This document shows, one piece after another, positions 44,172-53,182 of a DNA stretch of 64,000 nt; the stretch's first letter is position 1, and each line of letters starts with the position of its first letter. The notes beneath the pieces are model-generated. The model saw nothing but the letters and a program-made list of their open reading frames with translations, made no database searches and was not told the DNA's origin. Position numbers and translations under genes: made by a program. The DNA comes from Faecalicoccus pleomorphus DSM 20574 (GTDB lineage: Bacteria > Bacillota_I > Bacilli_A > Erysipelotrichales > Erysipelotrichaceae), in the NCBI RefSeq assembly GCF_000420345.1, contig NZ_ATUT01000007.1:1-64000 (forward strand). Reading direction: 5' to 3'.

Positions 44172-45356
44172 TTACTTCTCACTGATGATTGCGATACCCG
44201 GCAATGTTTTACCTTCCATGTATTCCAAAGAAGCTCCACCACCGGTAGAAACATGAGAGAATTTATCGGCATAACCTAACTGTTTGGCTGCAGCGGCTGA
44301 ATCACCACCACCGATAACAGTGATCGCATCCGGCAATTCAGAAATAGCCTGGCATACTAATTCTGTACCCTTGGCAAATTTCTTCATTTCAAATACACCC
44401 ATTGGACCATTCCATACAACCGTTTTTGCGCCGGCCAATGTTTCCTTGAACAATTCTACAGAGGCAGGACCGATATCCAATCCCATCCATCCTTCAGGGA
44501 TTTCTCCTGATTTACATACTTGTGTATTGGCTTCTTCGCTGAAGGCATCTGCACATACGTTATCCACCGGCAATACCAACTTGTCACCGGCTTTTTCTAA
44601 ATATTCTTTAGCCAGCTCTAATTTGTCATCTTCCACTAAAGATGTACCGATGTTTCCACCCTGTGCTTTCATGAAGGTATAAGCCATACCACCACCGATA
44701 ATAACTTTGTCGGCTTTCTTCAACAAGTTGTCAATAACATCGATCTTGCTGGAAACTTTTGATCCACCGATGATCGCAACAAATGGATGTGCTGGATTAT
44801 CGACTGCTTTTCCAAGCATTGTAACTTCTTTTTCTACAAGGAAACCTAAACCGTTTTCTTTGATGTTTGTTGGGATTCCTACCGTTGATGCATGTGCACG
44901 GTGAACAGAACCAAAGGCATCTTCTACAAAGACTTCACCAAGGCTTGCCCAGTAAGCACCTAATTCAGGATCGTTTTTGCTTTCACCCTTTTCATAACGA
45001 GTATTCTGCATCAAAACGATTTCTCCATCTTTCAAATTATTGACTGCCTCTTCCAATTCAGGTCCACGAGTGACCGGGCAGAAAGAAACTTTTGTATCAG
45101 GCAACAGTTCCTGCAAACGAACAGCTACACATTCTAAGTTATTTTTCGCTTTATCTTCTTCTGTTTTTACTTTACCTAAATGAGACATTAAAATGATCTT
45201 TGCGTTATTTTCCACTAAATACTTAATGGTTGGTAAAGCCATGACGATACGGTTGTCGTCTGTAATCACACCGTCTTTTCTAGGTACGTTAAAATCGCAA
45301 CGTACAATGACCTTTTTTCCAGAAACCTGAAGGTCTTTTACAGTTCTTTTAGACAT
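44172..45356 (-). CDS. pgk: Phosphoglycerate kinase
   Basis: Glycolytic kinase, 394 residues. [33 protein letters not shown]-type hinge ([11 protein letters not shown]), [12 protein letters not shown], the nucleotide loop GPMGVFE and the final [13 protein letters not shown] / [17 protein letters not shown] are complete. Start ATG 45356 has AGGAGG seven bases upstream; the ATG two codons before is too close to that site. Promoter with extended -10 at 45388. Confidence 0.98.
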   Translation of the reverse strand: MSKRTVKDLQVSGKKVIVRCDFNVPRKDGVITDDNRIVMALPTIKYLVENNAKIILMSHLGKVKTEEDKAKNNLECVAVRLQELLPDTKVSFCPVTRGPELEEAVNNLKDGEIVLMQNTRYEKGESKNDPELGAYWASLGEVFVEDAFGSVHRAHASTVGIPTNIKENGLGFLVEKEVTMLGKAVDNPAHPFVAIIGGSKVSSKIDVIDNLLKKADKVIIGGGMAYTFMKAQGGNIGTSLVEDDKLELAKEYLEKAGDKLVLPVDNVCADAFSEEANTQVCKSGEIPEGWMGLDIGPASVELFKETLAGAKTVVWNGPMGVFEMKKFAKGTELVCQAISELPDAITVIGGGDSAAAAKQLGYADKFSHVSTGGGASLEYMEGKTLPGIAIISEK

Positions 45357-45387
45357 TTCCATTCCTCCTACTGTACTAAACATTTTT

Positions 45388-45393
45388 ATTATA
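45388..45393 (-). promoter_or_regulatory. Extended -10 promoter for pgk-tpiA
   Basis: Minus-strand TGATATAAT, 31 bases before the pgk start; no clear -35. Confidence 0.5.
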
Positions 45394-45437
45394 TCACTTG
45401 ATTTTTTGATTTCCTAGATTTTGTTTTTAATTCCCTG

Positions 45438-45468
45438 TTAAAAACGCCCTTACTTGTGGTAAGAGCGT
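45438..45468 (-). terminator. Intrinsic terminator of glyA-rlmH
   Basis: Minus-strand ACGC-T-CTTAC / GTAAG-G-GCGT stem followed by TTTTT. Confidence 0.85.
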
Positions 45469-45923
45469 CCATTTTGAATCATAAATGCACGATAAATCTG
45501 TTCTAAGACAAGAATTCTTGTCATAAGATGCGTAAAAGTCAAATCACTGAGTTTCCAGCGATAATCAGCCCGTTTCACTAAATCACTGCTTGGGCCTAAA
45601 GAGCCTGCGATCACAAAGACTAAATCTGATGATTTCATAAACCAGTTTTCCAGCTGATTCGAAAAGGTAAGAGAATCCGGCATCTTGCCATGCAGATCCA
45701 ATAAGATTACAAAATCTTGCGGACGAATCTTCTCCAAGACGCGTTTTCCTTCTTTTTCCTTGATCAATTCAGCTTCCTTATCTCGTTCCATATGTACATT
45801 GGATTCATCCTTGACCTCAATGACCTGAAGCTTTGAAAACGGCTGGATACGCTTTACATACTCATTTTCCAGCTGGCACAGCGCTTTTTCTTTGTTTTTC
45901 CCAACACAAAGAAGCGTGATCAA
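45450..45923 (-). CDS. rlmH: 23S rRNA pseudouridine-1915 N3-methyltransferase RlmH
   Basis: RlmH, 157 residues, a SPOUT methyltransferase that acts on the assembled 70S ribosome. [10 protein letters not shown] at the start, [17 protein letters not shown], the SAM-knot region [13 protein letters not shown] and the end [20 protein letters not shown] are characteristic, as is the C-terminal SYHK. It overlaps the glyA stop by four bases (ATGA) and is followed by a terminator. Confidence 0.96.
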   Translation of the reverse strand: MITLLCVGKNKEKALCQLENEYVKRIQPFSKLQVIEVKDESNVHMERDKEAELIKEKEGKRVLEKIRPQDFVILLDLHGKMPDSLTFSNQLENWFMKSSDLVFVIAGSLGPSSDLVKRADYRWKLSDLTFTHLMTRILVLEQIYRAFMIQNGRSYHK

Positions 45924-47146
45924 ATTTGTGCCTCCACCGGGTAGTTGGCCGTCAAAGACTGCACTTCTTCTTTAACGCGAGCACAAACAGCCTCGTCACC
46001 GGCCTTTAAGACTTCAATGATCCAGTCTGTCACTTTTTCAAATTCAGCTTCTTTAAAACCACGGCTTGTCATGGCAGCCGAACCGATACGGATACCACTT
46101 GTCACAAACGGTTTTTGTGTATCGTAAGGAATCGTATTTTTATTGACCGTGATGCCCGCCAGATCCAACAATCTTTCCGCTTCTTTTCCGGTCATACCGA
46201 TACTGGACATCACATCCAACATCAACAGATGGTTATCACTGCCATTGGACACGACTCTAAAGCCCGCTTTCTGGAAACCAGTTACCATCACTTGCACATT
46301 CTTGAGAACCTGCTGCATATATTCTTTATATTCTGGCTGCATAGCTTCATACAGGCAGATGCCTTTAGCGGCGATCACATGTTCTAACGGACCTCCCTGC
46401 ATACCCGGGAACACCTTAGAATCCAGCTTCTTGGCAAATTCTTCCTTACAGAAGACCATGCCGCCACGAGGGCCGCGCAATGTTTTATGTGTTGTTGTCG
46501 TCACAAAATCCGCATAAGGAATCGGACTTGGATGTAAACCGGTAGCTACAAGACCGGCAATGTGTGCCATATCGACCATCAAATAAGCACCACAGGCTTT
46601 GGCAATCTTTCCAAATCGTTCAAAATCGATGATACGAGAATAGGCGCTGGCACCGGCTACGATCAGCTTTGGTTTTACTTCCATAGCCTTTTTTTCTAGC
46701 GCATCATAATCGATTTCTTCCGTTTCTTTATCCACCATATAAGGTACAAAGTTATACAGCGTACCTGAAAAATTCATCGGATGTCCATGTGTCAGATGCC
46801 CACCGGCCGCAAGATCCATTCCCATCACAGTATCACCCGGCTCTAATAATGTATTGTACACTGCCATATTGGCCTGCGAGCCGGAATGTGGCTGTACGTT
46901 GGCATGTTGGGCACCAAACAATTCACAGGCTCTTTGCCTTGTAAGCTCTTCGGCTTCATCAACATGAACACAGCCGCCGTAATAACGCTTGCCCGGATAG
47001 CCTTCGGCATATTTATTGGTCAGCACACTGCCTTGTGCTTCCCGTACTTCTTTGGATACAAAATTTTCACTGGCAATCAATTCAATATTTCTTTTTTGTC
47101 TTTGTTCTTCCTTTTCAATGATCGAAAACATTGTCGCATCTCTCAT
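45920..47146 (-). CDS. glyA: Serine hydroxymethyltransferase
   Basis: PLP enzyme interconverting serine and glycine with THF, 408 residues. [10 protein letters not shown], the GKRYYGGC strand, [29 protein letters not shown] and the PLP-lysine motif [14 protein letters not shown] are complete. GGAGGT lies seven bases before ATG 47146. With folD it supplies one-carbon units. Extended -10 at 47168. Cotranscribed with rlmH. Confidence 0.97.
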   Translation of the reverse strand: MRDATMFSIIEKEEQRQKRNIELIASENFVSKEVREAQGSVLTNKYAEGYPGKRYYGGCVHVDEAEELTRQRACELFGAQHANVQPHSGSQANMAVYNTLLEPGDTVMGMDLAAGGHLTHGHPMNFSGTLYNFVPYMVDKETEEIDYDALEKKAMEVKPKLIVAGASAYSRIIDFERFGKIAKACGAYLMVDMAHIAGLVATGLHPSPIPYADFVTTTTHKTLRGPRGGMVFCKEEFAKKLDSKVFPGMQGGPLEHVIAAKGICLYEAMQPEYKEYMQQVLKNVQVMVTGFQKAGFRVVSNGSDNHLLMLDVMSSIGMTGKEAERLLDLAGITVNKNTIPYDTQKPFVTSGIRIGSAAMTSRGFKEAEFEKVTDWIIEVLKAGDEAVCARVKEEVQSLTANYPVEAQI

Positions 47147-47167
47147 AGCGCACCTCCATTTTTTGTC

Positions 47168-47173
47168 ATTCTA
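47168..47173 (-). promoter_or_regulatory. Extended -10 promoter for glyA-rlmH
   Basis: Minus-strand TGGTAGAAT, 12 bases downstream of the preceding terminator T-run; -35 not clear. Confidence 0.45.
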
Positions 47174-47184
47174 CCACAAGGGGC

Positions 47185-47214
47185 AAAAAAAAAGAAAGAG
47201 CGGCGCTCTTTCTT
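47185..47214 (-). terminator. Intrinsic terminator after the small coupled gene
   Basis: Minus-strand AAGAAAGAGC-GCC-GCTCTTTCTT followed by seven T. Confidence 0.9.
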
Positions 47215-47435
47215 CAAATGTTTTTCATTTCTTTTTCAATCAATCCTAGTGCAATCGTCAAAGCTTTGATTCTTCTATGAGCCAGCGTGATCTGTGATCG
47301 ATAGCGTTGTGGCTCTCCTTTTGATTCTAAAGTATGTACCGTTTTCTCTAATTTATGTACGATCGAATCAATTTGCTGCCTGGCCTCTGCCAATCCCTCA
47401 ATCGACGACTCTTTACTACTGTCGCACACGCACAT
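47214..47435 (-). CDS. Small helical protein overlapping an NlpC/P60 gene
   Basis: A 73-residue frame whose first 20 bases overlap the end of the NlpC/P60 gene. Apart from the start (MCVCDSSKESSIEG) it reads as one long charged helix, ARQQIDSIVHKLEKTVHTLE and AHRRIKALTIALGLIEKEMK. No ribosome site is clear at the ATG, so translation may be coupled or begin elsewhere. It ends exactly at a strong terminator, which supports a real gene. I recognise no family. Confidence 0.55.
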   Translation of the reverse strand: MCVCDSSKESSIEGLAEARQQIDSIVHKLEKTVHTLESKGEPQRYRSQITLAHRRIKALTIALGLIEKEMKNI

Positions 47436-48351
47436 AACCGATCAACGGATTGGAACAATTTACGGAAAAAATCTGTGTGGTATAACCGTTCCATCCACCA
47501 TGGACAGCCTGACCATTGCCAATATAGATCGCCACATGTCCCTGATACACGCAAATATCACCCGGTACCGGATTGTTTGTCAAATCACCCAATGATAAAT
47601 AGGCACTTGGCGCTCCATGAAAGTTGATCCCCACGGCCTTTAAAGAATTGGTCACCAACATCGTACAATCTTGATGGACACCAATCTGTGCCAAAGCCGC
47701 ATCCGCAATCTTCTGATAGAAGTTCGGGTCTTCTTTTTTATCGACTACTACCTGCACTTTTCTGCTTACCTGATTTCCGGCATCGTCAGTTGCGATAATC
47801 GTTGCCGTATAAGAACCGGCCGTTGTGGTATCGATCGTGCCTTGTACATCGACAGAAACATCTTCTGTTTCATCACTGACTTTAATTTCTTTAGAAAGAT
47901 CGAAATCATCTCCCTGCAGGATATCATAACGATCCTGTGCCTGAATCTGCGGGGCTGTAGTATCTTGTACATCTAAAGTTGTCTGAATGGTAAAATCGCT
48001 GGATACACCTTCCAGAGCCTTACCACCCATCTTTTCAAACATCGCCTTGGAATCCTTTAAGGAATACGTAATGGAAACCGGCTGTTTTCCGATCTGCATC
48101 AAATCCAGACCATCAACCTTAACTTCCATCTGGTCGTTTTCATAGACCAAAGTATCACCGGTCGTCTTTTTATATGTTAATTCTGAACCCAAAAAGGCAT
48201 AGCGGTTTGTGATCGCATCGATCACGGAATCTTCATCCTGAATGCGACAAACTTCTGCCATATTTCTTTCCTGTGCCTCTACGGTTTGACCTTGTGCACA
48301 AAAGGTGAACAACAGGCCAAAGCTCAATGCGATAAATTTCGTATTTCTCAA
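47416..48351 (-). CDS. Secreted NlpC/P60-type hydrolase with Ig-like domain
   Basis: A 312-residue exported protein. I set the start at TTG 48351 (MRNTKFIALSFGLLFTFCAQ), because GGAGG lies eight bases upstream and a proper signal peptide results; the frame is open further but without a site. Two Ig-like stretches follow, the second reading DTTAPQIQAQDRYDILQGDD to VVVDKKE. The C-terminal domain has Cys in HQDCTMLVTNSL and His in GHVAIYIGNGQAVHGGW, paralogous to that of the 42269-43306 protein. It likely trims wall peptides. Confidence 0.85.
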   Translation of the reverse strand: MRNTKFIALSFGLLFTFCAQGQTVEAQERNMAEVCRIQDEDSVIDAITNRYAFLGSELTYKKTTGDTLVYENDQMEVKVDGLDLMQIGKQPVSITYSLKDSKAMFEKMGGKALEGVSSDFTIQTTLDVQDTTAPQIQAQDRYDILQGDDFDLSKEIKVSDETEDVSVDVQGTIDTTTAGSYTATIIATDDAGNQVSRKVQVVVDKKEDPNFYQKIADAALAQIGVHQDCTMLVTNSLKAVGINFHGAPSAYLSLGDLTNNPVPGDICVYQGHVAIYIGNGQAVHGGWNGYTTQIFSVNCSNPLIGYVRVRQ

Positions 48352-48406
48352 GAGTTCTTCCTCCATTCTATTCATGATTTGTGAACATTTTTTTGCACAC
48401 AATTTG

Positions 48407-48435
48407 GCATGATACACAAAAGTTGATGATTTGTA
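48407..48435 (-). promoter_or_regulatory. Promoter of the Ig/NlpC gene
   Basis: Minus-strand TTTACA (48430-48435), 17-base spacer, TATCAT (48407-48412), leaving a leader of about 50 bases. Confidence 0.55.
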
Positions 48436-48517
48436 AAGTTTTTTGACAATTTCACAAATTTCCCACATTTTTATTCAAAGTGCTTTATCTATCGCATTTT
48501 CAAGCCATTTTGACAAA

Positions 48518-48549
48518 CAAAAAAGACCTTTCTATGTCTAAAAAGGTCT
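48518..48549 (-). terminator. Intrinsic terminator of the deo operon
   Basis: Minus-strand AGACCTTT / AAAGGTCT stem followed by TTTTTG. Confidence 0.85.
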
Positions 48550-48558
48550 AAGAAAAAA

Positions 48559-49737
48559 CTATTTTAATTCGTCTAAAAGACTGGAACCAATCGTTCCTTC
48601 CGGCATGGAAACACCAAAGTTATCGGCAATTGTGGCACCGATCACCGCAAATGTTTTCGCATCCGCTAATACACCTGTACCCTTCATGGACGGCGAATAG
48701 GCCAGTAAAGGAACCATTTCACGCGTATGATCTGTTCCTTTATATGTTGGATCGTTGCCGTGATCAGCTGTCACCAAAACCAGGTCATCCTCATGCAGCT
48801 GTTCTAATAAAGTACCTAAAGCTACATCAAATTTTTCCAGCTCTTCACCATATCCAATTGGATTTCTTCGATGTCCCCATAAAGCATCAAAATCCACCAG
48901 ATTCACAAAACACAAACCCGTGAAATCTTCTTTGGCAATTTCATTGGTCTGTTCCATACCATGTACGCTGCTCTTAGATTTATAAGCCTTGGTAATGCCT
49001 TCACCATCAAAGATATCCCGAATCTTGCCAACGCTGATCACATCATGTCCTGCTGCTTTTAAGGCATCTAAAGCGGTCTTGCCATAAGGCTTTAATGCAT
49101 AATCATGGCGATTGGAAGTTCGTACGAATTCTCCTTTTTTCTTTCCGGTATAAGGACGGGCAATAACACGCCCTACCTTCCATTCCGGTTTCATAGTAAG
49201 ATCTCTTGCAGCCTGGCAATAGCGATACAAAGTATCGACACCCATTGTTTCTTCATTTCCGCAAATCTGTAACACAGAATCGGCAGATGTATAAACAATC
49301 AAATCTCCATTGTTGATTTCCTGTTCTGCCAGCTCATCCAGAATTTCAGTACCGCTGGCCGCTTTGTTTCCAATGATCTTACGCCCATCACAGCGCTTGC
49401 TTAATTCATCCAATAATTCTTTTGGGAAACCGGTTTCGGTAAATGTCTGAAACGGTGTTGTGATATGCAGCCCCATCATTTCCCAGTGGCCTGTCATCGT
49501 ATCTTTTCCGGCACTGGCTTCCTGTAAGCGCAAGGCATAGCCCATCGTCTGTGTATCTTTTTGAATACCGATGTTGCCAAGCCCTAACTTCATCATATTT
49601 GGAATTTTCAAATCCGGCATCTTTTCTAAGATATGTCCAAATGTATGCGCTCCTTCATCATCGAATTCTTTGGCATCCGGCGCATGACCGATCCCAAAAG
49701 AATCGACAACGATCGTAAAAACTCTCTTGTATTTCAT
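48559..49737 (-). CDS. deoB: Phosphopentomutase
   Basis: DeoB, 392 residues, moves phosphate between C1 and C5 of ribose or deoxyribose. [27 protein letters not shown] (catalytic Thr), [11 protein letters not shown] and [25 protein letters not shown]-type metal sites (in parts TADHGNDP and [10 protein letters not shown]) are complete. It takes the ribose-1-phosphate made by DeoD, whose gene lies two bases upstream. Last gene of the yczE-like/deoD/deoB unit. Confidence 0.97.
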   Translation of the reverse strand: MKYKRVFTIVVDSFGIGHAPDAKEFDDEGAHTFGHILEKMPDLKIPNMMKLGLGNIGIQKDTQTMGYALRLQEASAGKDTMTGHWEMMGLHITTPFQTFTETGFPKELLDELSKRCDGRKIIGNKAASGTEILDELAEQEINNGDLIVYTSADSVLQICGNEETMGVDTLYRYCQAARDLTMKPEWKVGRVIARPYTGKKKGEFVRTSNRHDYALKPYGKTALDALKAAGHDVISVGKIRDIFDGEGITKAYKSKSSVHGMEQTNEIAKEDFTGLCFVNLVDFDALWGHRRNPIGYGEELEKFDVALGTLLEQLHEDDLVLVTADHGNDPTYKGTDHTREMVPLLAYSPSMKGTGVLADAKTFAVIGATIADNFGVSMPEGTIGSSLLDELK

Positions 49738-49739
49738 AT

Positions 49740-50456
49740 CTACCTCATGATGGCAGCTTCTAAAGCCACTTCCATCATCTGCGCAAAAGAAGTCTGTCTT
49801 TCCTGTGCACTGGCATGTTCATTGGTCACTAAAGAATCGGAAATTGTCAAGATACAGGCGGCATTTTTGCCTAAGATCTTCGCATTGTGGAATAAGGCAA
49901 AGCTTTCCATCTCCACACAGACACATCCATGCTCATTATAAAAATCATTATGATCCGGCACATTGGCTTCATGATAGAAAACATCACTGGAATGAATGCG
50001 TTCTTCACGCAGCTTGACACCTAATTTGTCGGCAGCTTCTTTGATGGTTTCGTTTAATTCCGGACTTGGATACTGAATGTCCCCTTCTACACCGGCCTGT
50101 GCCATGCAGTAAGTGGATTCGCTCCAGCAGCTGTTGGCCAACACCAGATCAAAAATATGAAGATCACTTGTATAAGCGCCGGCACTACCGATACGGATGA
50201 TATTTTCTACACCATATTCATGAAATAACTCATAAGAATAGATGCCGATGCTTGGCATTCCCATGCCGCTTCCCATAACGGAAATTCTTTTTCCTTTATA
50301 GTCTCCGGTATAACCAAACATATTGCGCACGGTATTAAACTGTACGATATTTTCCAGATATGTCTCGGCGATAAATTTCGCACGAAGCGGATCACCGGGC
50401 ATCAAAACGGTTTTGGCGATATCGCCAGGATTTGCATTGTTGTGTGCTGTTGCCAT
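49740..50456 (-). CDS. deoD: Purine nucleoside phosphorylase, DeoD type
   Basis: Hexameric purine nucleoside phosphorylase, 238 residues. [15 protein letters not shown], the phosphate loop [23 protein letters not shown] and the base-binding [15 protein letters not shown] are present, as is the catalytic Asp in TISDSLV. It splits purine (deoxy)nucleosides to base and pentose-1-phosphate. ATG 50456 has GGAGG seven bases upstream; the ATG two codons before is too close. A second gene of this type lies at 51229. Confidence 0.96.
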   Translation of the reverse strand: MATAHNNANPGDIAKTVLMPGDPLRAKFIAETYLENIVQFNTVRNMFGYTGDYKGKRISVMGSGMGMPSIGIYSYELFHEYGVENIIRIGSAGAYTSDLHIFDLVLANSCWSESTYCMAQAGVEGDIQYPSPELNETIKEAADKLGVKLREERIHSSDVFYHEANVPDHNDFYNEHGCVCVEMESFALFHNAKILGKNAACILTISDSLVTNEHASAQERQTSFAQMMEVALEAAIMR

Positions 50457-50469
50457 AAACATTCCTCCT

Positions 50470-51081
50470 CTACTTGGCTTTTTTCAGTAAAATTCTTTTT
50501 ATAGGCTGACTTGTCAGCAGCTTCAAACACAGTTGAATACCACTTCCCATACATACGATGGCCAGCAAAGTACCAATCGCAGCCGGCGCTCCTAATACGA
50601 TTCCCAGAATCGTAAAGAAGATATCCGCACTGGTTCGCACGATGCCGACAGCCAGATGAAAACGATCACATAACGTAAAGACTAACGCCTCATAAGCTCC
50701 CTTGCCATAATCCGCAAGGGCATAAAACGCAATTCCAAAGGCAAGGATCAACAATCCCAATACCATCAGAATGATCCGAAGCAGATAGCTGGCCTCTTCA
50801 AAATTCAAATTCACAAACGCATCTGTTGTCAGTGCAATCACAATTGGATTTAAAAGGCTTCCCAAATGAATTTGTTTTCGATCCATGAAAAATACGATCA
50901 CAAGAAGCACGGCACAGACTAACAGATTGGCCTGTCCGACCGTAATGTGTAAGTGATTGGCGATTCCGATCCAAAATAATGTCATCGGATCGCTTCCCAG
51001 ATTCACGGCGATCGTCATGCTGATTCCTACTCCCATGATAAAGGAACCTACGATCACAAGCAACAATTTCCTTAGATCCAT
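50470..51081 (-). CDS. YczE/YitT-like integral membrane protein
   Basis: A 203-residue membrane protein with five or six helices and conserved small blocks VNLGSDPMTLFWIGI, the DAFVN loop and YGKGAYEALVFTL, typical of the YczE/YyaS/YitT group. Function is not established for the group. Its place in front of deoD and deoB suggests a link to nucleoside handling. It starts 13 bases after a terminator-like hairpin, so its expression must pass that hairpin. Confidence 0.78.
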   Translation of the reverse strand: MDLRKLLLVIVGSFIMGVGISMTIAVNLGSDPMTLFWIGIANHLHITVGQANLLVCAVLLVIVFFMDRKQIHLGSLLNPIVIALTTDAFVNLNFEEASYLLRIILMVLGLLILAFGIAFYALADYGKGAYEALVFTLCDRFHLAVGIVRTSADIFFTILGIVLGAPAAIGTLLAIVCMGSGIQLCLKLLTSQPIKRILLKKAK

Positions 51082-51093
51082 ACTCTCTCCTTT

Positions 51094-51134
51094 CCCAAAA
51101 AAAGATACCGCAAAGATTTTCTTTACAGTATCTT
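51094..51134 (-). terminator. Terminator/attenuator hairpin between deoD2 and the yczE-like gene
   Basis: Minus-strand AAAAGATACTGTAAAG / CTTTGCGGTATCTTTT stem (two mismatches) followed by TTTTTTT. It ends 13 bases before the yczE-like ATG, leaving no room for another promoter. Confidence 0.8.
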
Positions 51135-51157
51135 TTGTGGCTTTTCTTTTGACAACA

Positions 51158-51186
51158 TTACTATAAAAGAAAGCTGGAAAGGCTTC
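51158..51186 (-). promoter_or_regulatory. Promoter upstream of the attenuator hairpin
   Basis: Minus-strand TTGAAG (51181-51186), 17-base spacer, TATAGT (51158-51163). Transcripts from here meet the hairpin at 51094-51134 within about 20 bases. Confidence 0.6.
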
Positions 51187-51228
51187 AAATAATCTTTTTC
51201 CTATCTTTTCGGAAATGCCTCATAAACC

Positions 51229-51933
51229 TTAGGCAAAGGAAGCTAATGTGTCCAAAGCAATCTGAATCATCGCATCAAAGTTTTGTTCACGCTCGGCTAC
51301 ACTCAACTTTTCTTTTTTCAAAGAATGATCACTGACCGTTAAAATCGTAGCCGCCTTTTTCTGTGCCTGATCGGCATTGTGTAATAACGCAAAGCTTTCC
51401 ATATCGACGGCCAGACAATGCTTCTGTTCACAGATCAGATGCTTATCTTCTTTTTTCTTATAGTAAAAACAATCACTGGTATGCAGACGACCGGTTTTGT
51501 AGTTTTGGGCATGCTCACAAAGCGATTTCCAAAGCGTTGGATCCGGTTCCACAATATCTTTTTCATAACCGCTGTACGTATGGGCATAGGTCGATTGACT
51601 CCAGCAGGAATCCGGAATAAAGATATCCTTTAAATCTAAATCCATGGTATAGGCTCCGCAGGAACCGGCCCGCACAATGACTTCAACATCGTATTTATTA
51701 AACAGTTCGTGCGAATAGATTCCCATTGAACCACATCCCATACCACTTCCCATGACGGTGATACGTTTTCCTTTATACATGCCGGTATAAGCCAACATAC
51801 CGCGAACTTCATTAACCAAAGCGGCGTTTTCTAAAAACTTACCGGCGATATAACGAGCACGATACGGATCACCCGGCATTAAGACCACCGAAGCAATCTG
51901 TTCTTTATCCGCTGAATTATGTACCGTTGCCAT
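51229..51933 (-). CDS. Second DeoD-type nucleoside phosphorylase, in the PTS operon
   Basis: A 234-residue paralogue of the DeoD enzyme at 49740. It keeps VVLMPGDPYRARYIA, the loop GSGMGCGSMGIYS, VIVRAGSCGAY, CLAVDMESFALLHNA and catalytic TVSDHSL. Note that a catalytic-region Ser-Leu becomes Ser-Asp-His, and residues around the base pocket differ, so the preferred nucleoside may differ. Its ATG follows the stop of the 202-residue gene directly (TAAATG). Presence at the end of a PTS operon is unusual and hints that the operon handles a nucleoside-like substrate. Confidence 0.9.
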   Translation of the reverse strand: MATVHNSADKEQIASVVLMPGDPYRARYIAGKFLENAALVNEVRGMLAYTGMYKGKRITVMGSGMGCGSMGIYSHELFNKYDVEVIVRAGSCGAYTMDLDLKDIFIPDSCWSQSTYAHTYSGYEKDIVEPDPTLWKSLCEHAQNYKTGRLHTSDCFYYKKKEDKHLICEQKHCLAVDMESFALLHNADQAQKKAATILTVSDHSLKKEKLSVAEREQNFDAMIQIALDTLASFA

Positions 51934-52542
51934 TTACCATTGCCATCCATTGAATGTAAAGGTGGTTTCGGCCACATCGCTAGGATCGTATTCTTCCAAG
52001 ATCTTGGCATAGCGATCTTTATAATCATTATCCACCTGGGCCTGTGGAATGACGATGCTGGCTTCGTTTAAGAAATGGAAAGAATCTCTTCCCATGGCTT
52101 TTCCACGTTTTGTATGCTTGTCCAAAGCCACATCCGGGATTTCCGGTAATTTTCCCATCGCAAAACTTTTCATCACGATGTTTTTCAATAAATCACTGGA
52201 GCGATCCTTTTCGCTTTGGCACATATAACGAATTGCGTGAATGAAGTAGATCGTACGATCATTATCCCCATAATCAAAATTTAAACGGGCCTGTGACAAG
52301 GCGTTGACCACAACGGCAGCCAGAGGATTGCCCATGCCGATATCTTCTACAGAAATCGTCAAAAGACGACGCCACATTTTTTCTTCCAGCTGTGGTGAAG
52401 AAATATACAGCTCATAGGCAAACATACAGGCCTCTTCTTCTTTTCCTCTTCGAATACATTTTTGTAATGAGCTGATCACTTCATCGCAGGCATAGCCGTT
52501 GCGTGTAGTGATCTGTGCCCATGGATCGTATGAAAATGCCAT
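51934..52542 (-). CDS. 202-residue stand-alone protein resembling the MgsA/RarA C-terminus
   Basis: I do not know a named function. Blocks DEVISSLQKCIRRGKEEEAC, WRRLLTISVEDIGMGNPLAA and YFIHAIRYMCQSEKDRSSD follow the order and pattern of the C-terminal helical domain of MgsA/RarA (ALxKSxRGSDxxAA, RRLxxxASEDIGLADP, LAxxxxYLAxAPKSN), but there is no AAA+ ATPase part. The C-terminal block DKHTKRGKAMGRDS...HF..EA..VIPQA.VDNDY is its own. It lies one base after PTS IIA and joins deoD2 by TAAATG. A close paralogue is at 56669. Cytoplasmic, soluble. Confidence 0.7.
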   Translation of the reverse strand: MAFSYDPWAQITTRNGYACDEVISSLQKCIRRGKEEEACMFAYELYISSPQLEEKMWRRLLTISVEDIGMGNPLAAVVVNALSQARLNFDYGDNDRTIYFIHAIRYMCQSEKDRSSDLLKNIVMKSFAMGKLPEIPDVALDKHTKRGKAMGRDSFHFLNEASIVIPQAQVDNDYKDRYAKILEEYDPSDVAETTFTFNGWQW

Positions 52543-52543
52543 A

Positions 52544-52870
52544 TTATGCTTCCTTTCCTAATTTTTTATAAATCTCGATAATTTCAAGAACCAGAACCTT
52601 GATGGTTTCACAACTCATAAACTGGTCTTCCGCATGTAATACCAACATGGAAACCTGCGGTGTGTTTTCCGCCGCTTCCTTTTGAAGCAGCTGCATATGC
52701 GTTTCATGTGCTGTCTTTAGCACTTCGTCCCCTTGAAGGATCTGTTCCTGTGCTTGTTCAAAATTTCCTTCTCTTGCCAAACGGGCCGCTTCAATATAAG
52801 TCGATTTGGCCACACCCGAATAGGCAATGATTTCCATGGCAATCTGTGAAAGACGTTCCAGATCTGCCAT
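52544..52870 (-). CDS. PTS lactose/cellobiose-type IIA protein
   Basis: Phosphocarrier IIA of the lactose/N,N-diacetylchitobiose family, 108 residues. Three-helix protein with the phosphorylated His79 in MLVLHAEDQFM and the family start AMEIIAYSGVAKSTYIEAA. It passes phosphate from HPr to IIB. Three bases after IIB and one base before the 202-residue gene. The sugar cannot be told from IIA. Confidence 0.93.
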   Translation of the reverse strand: MADLERLSQIAMEIIAYSGVAKSTYIEAARLAREGNFEQAQEQILQGDEVLKTAHETHMQLLQKEAAENTPQVSMLVLHAEDQFMSCETIKVLVLEIIEIYKKLGKEA

Positions 52871-52873
52871 AAC

Positions 52874-53167
52874 TTACCCCTTTAAAGCTTTCGCCTGTTC
52901 GTAGGCAGCCTTACCATCAGCCATCGCATACACACGCATATCGACACAATCAGTTGGTACACCAACTTTAGCTTTGATATCGTTGACCATATAACGAATC
53001 TGTGGAGCCACCAGGCATACATCCCATTTTCCGGCTTCATCAGAAGCACTGGCAGAGCTTACCGCCTGTACTGATGCATCCTCTCCGATACTCTGTGCAT
53101 ATTCTGCGATCTTCTTTACTAAGATGGAACTGGACATTCCGGCATTGCATACGACTAAGATTTTCAT
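52874..53167 (-). CDS. PTS lactose/cellobiose-type IIB protein
   Basis: Phosphocarrier IIB, 97 residues, with the phosphocysteine Cys7 in MKILVVCNAGMSSSILV and the usual VCLVAPQIRYM strand and DCVDMRVYAMADG end. GAGG six bases upstream supports ATG 53167 rather than a GTG four codons earlier. It phosphorylates the sugar carried by IIC (55151). It begins 15 bases after the regulator gene. Confidence 0.93.
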   Translation of the reverse strand: MKILVVCNAGMSSSILVKKIAEYAQSIGEDASVQAVSSASASDEAGKWDVCLVAPQIRYMVNDIKAKVGVPTDCVDMRVYAMADGKAAYEQAKALKG

Positions 53168-53182
53168 ATTTTTCCTCACTCT

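Noticed and set aside
47147-47215. A glycine or folate riboswitch before glyA, and likewise before folD
   Set aside because: The glyA leader is under 70 bases and mostly taken up by the upstream terminator and the promoter; folD has no leader as it overlaps dtd.
48425-48460. A WalR box upstream of the Ig/NlpC gene
   Set aside because: TGTAAA is present but the second half-site five bases away is TTGACA, not TGTWAH.
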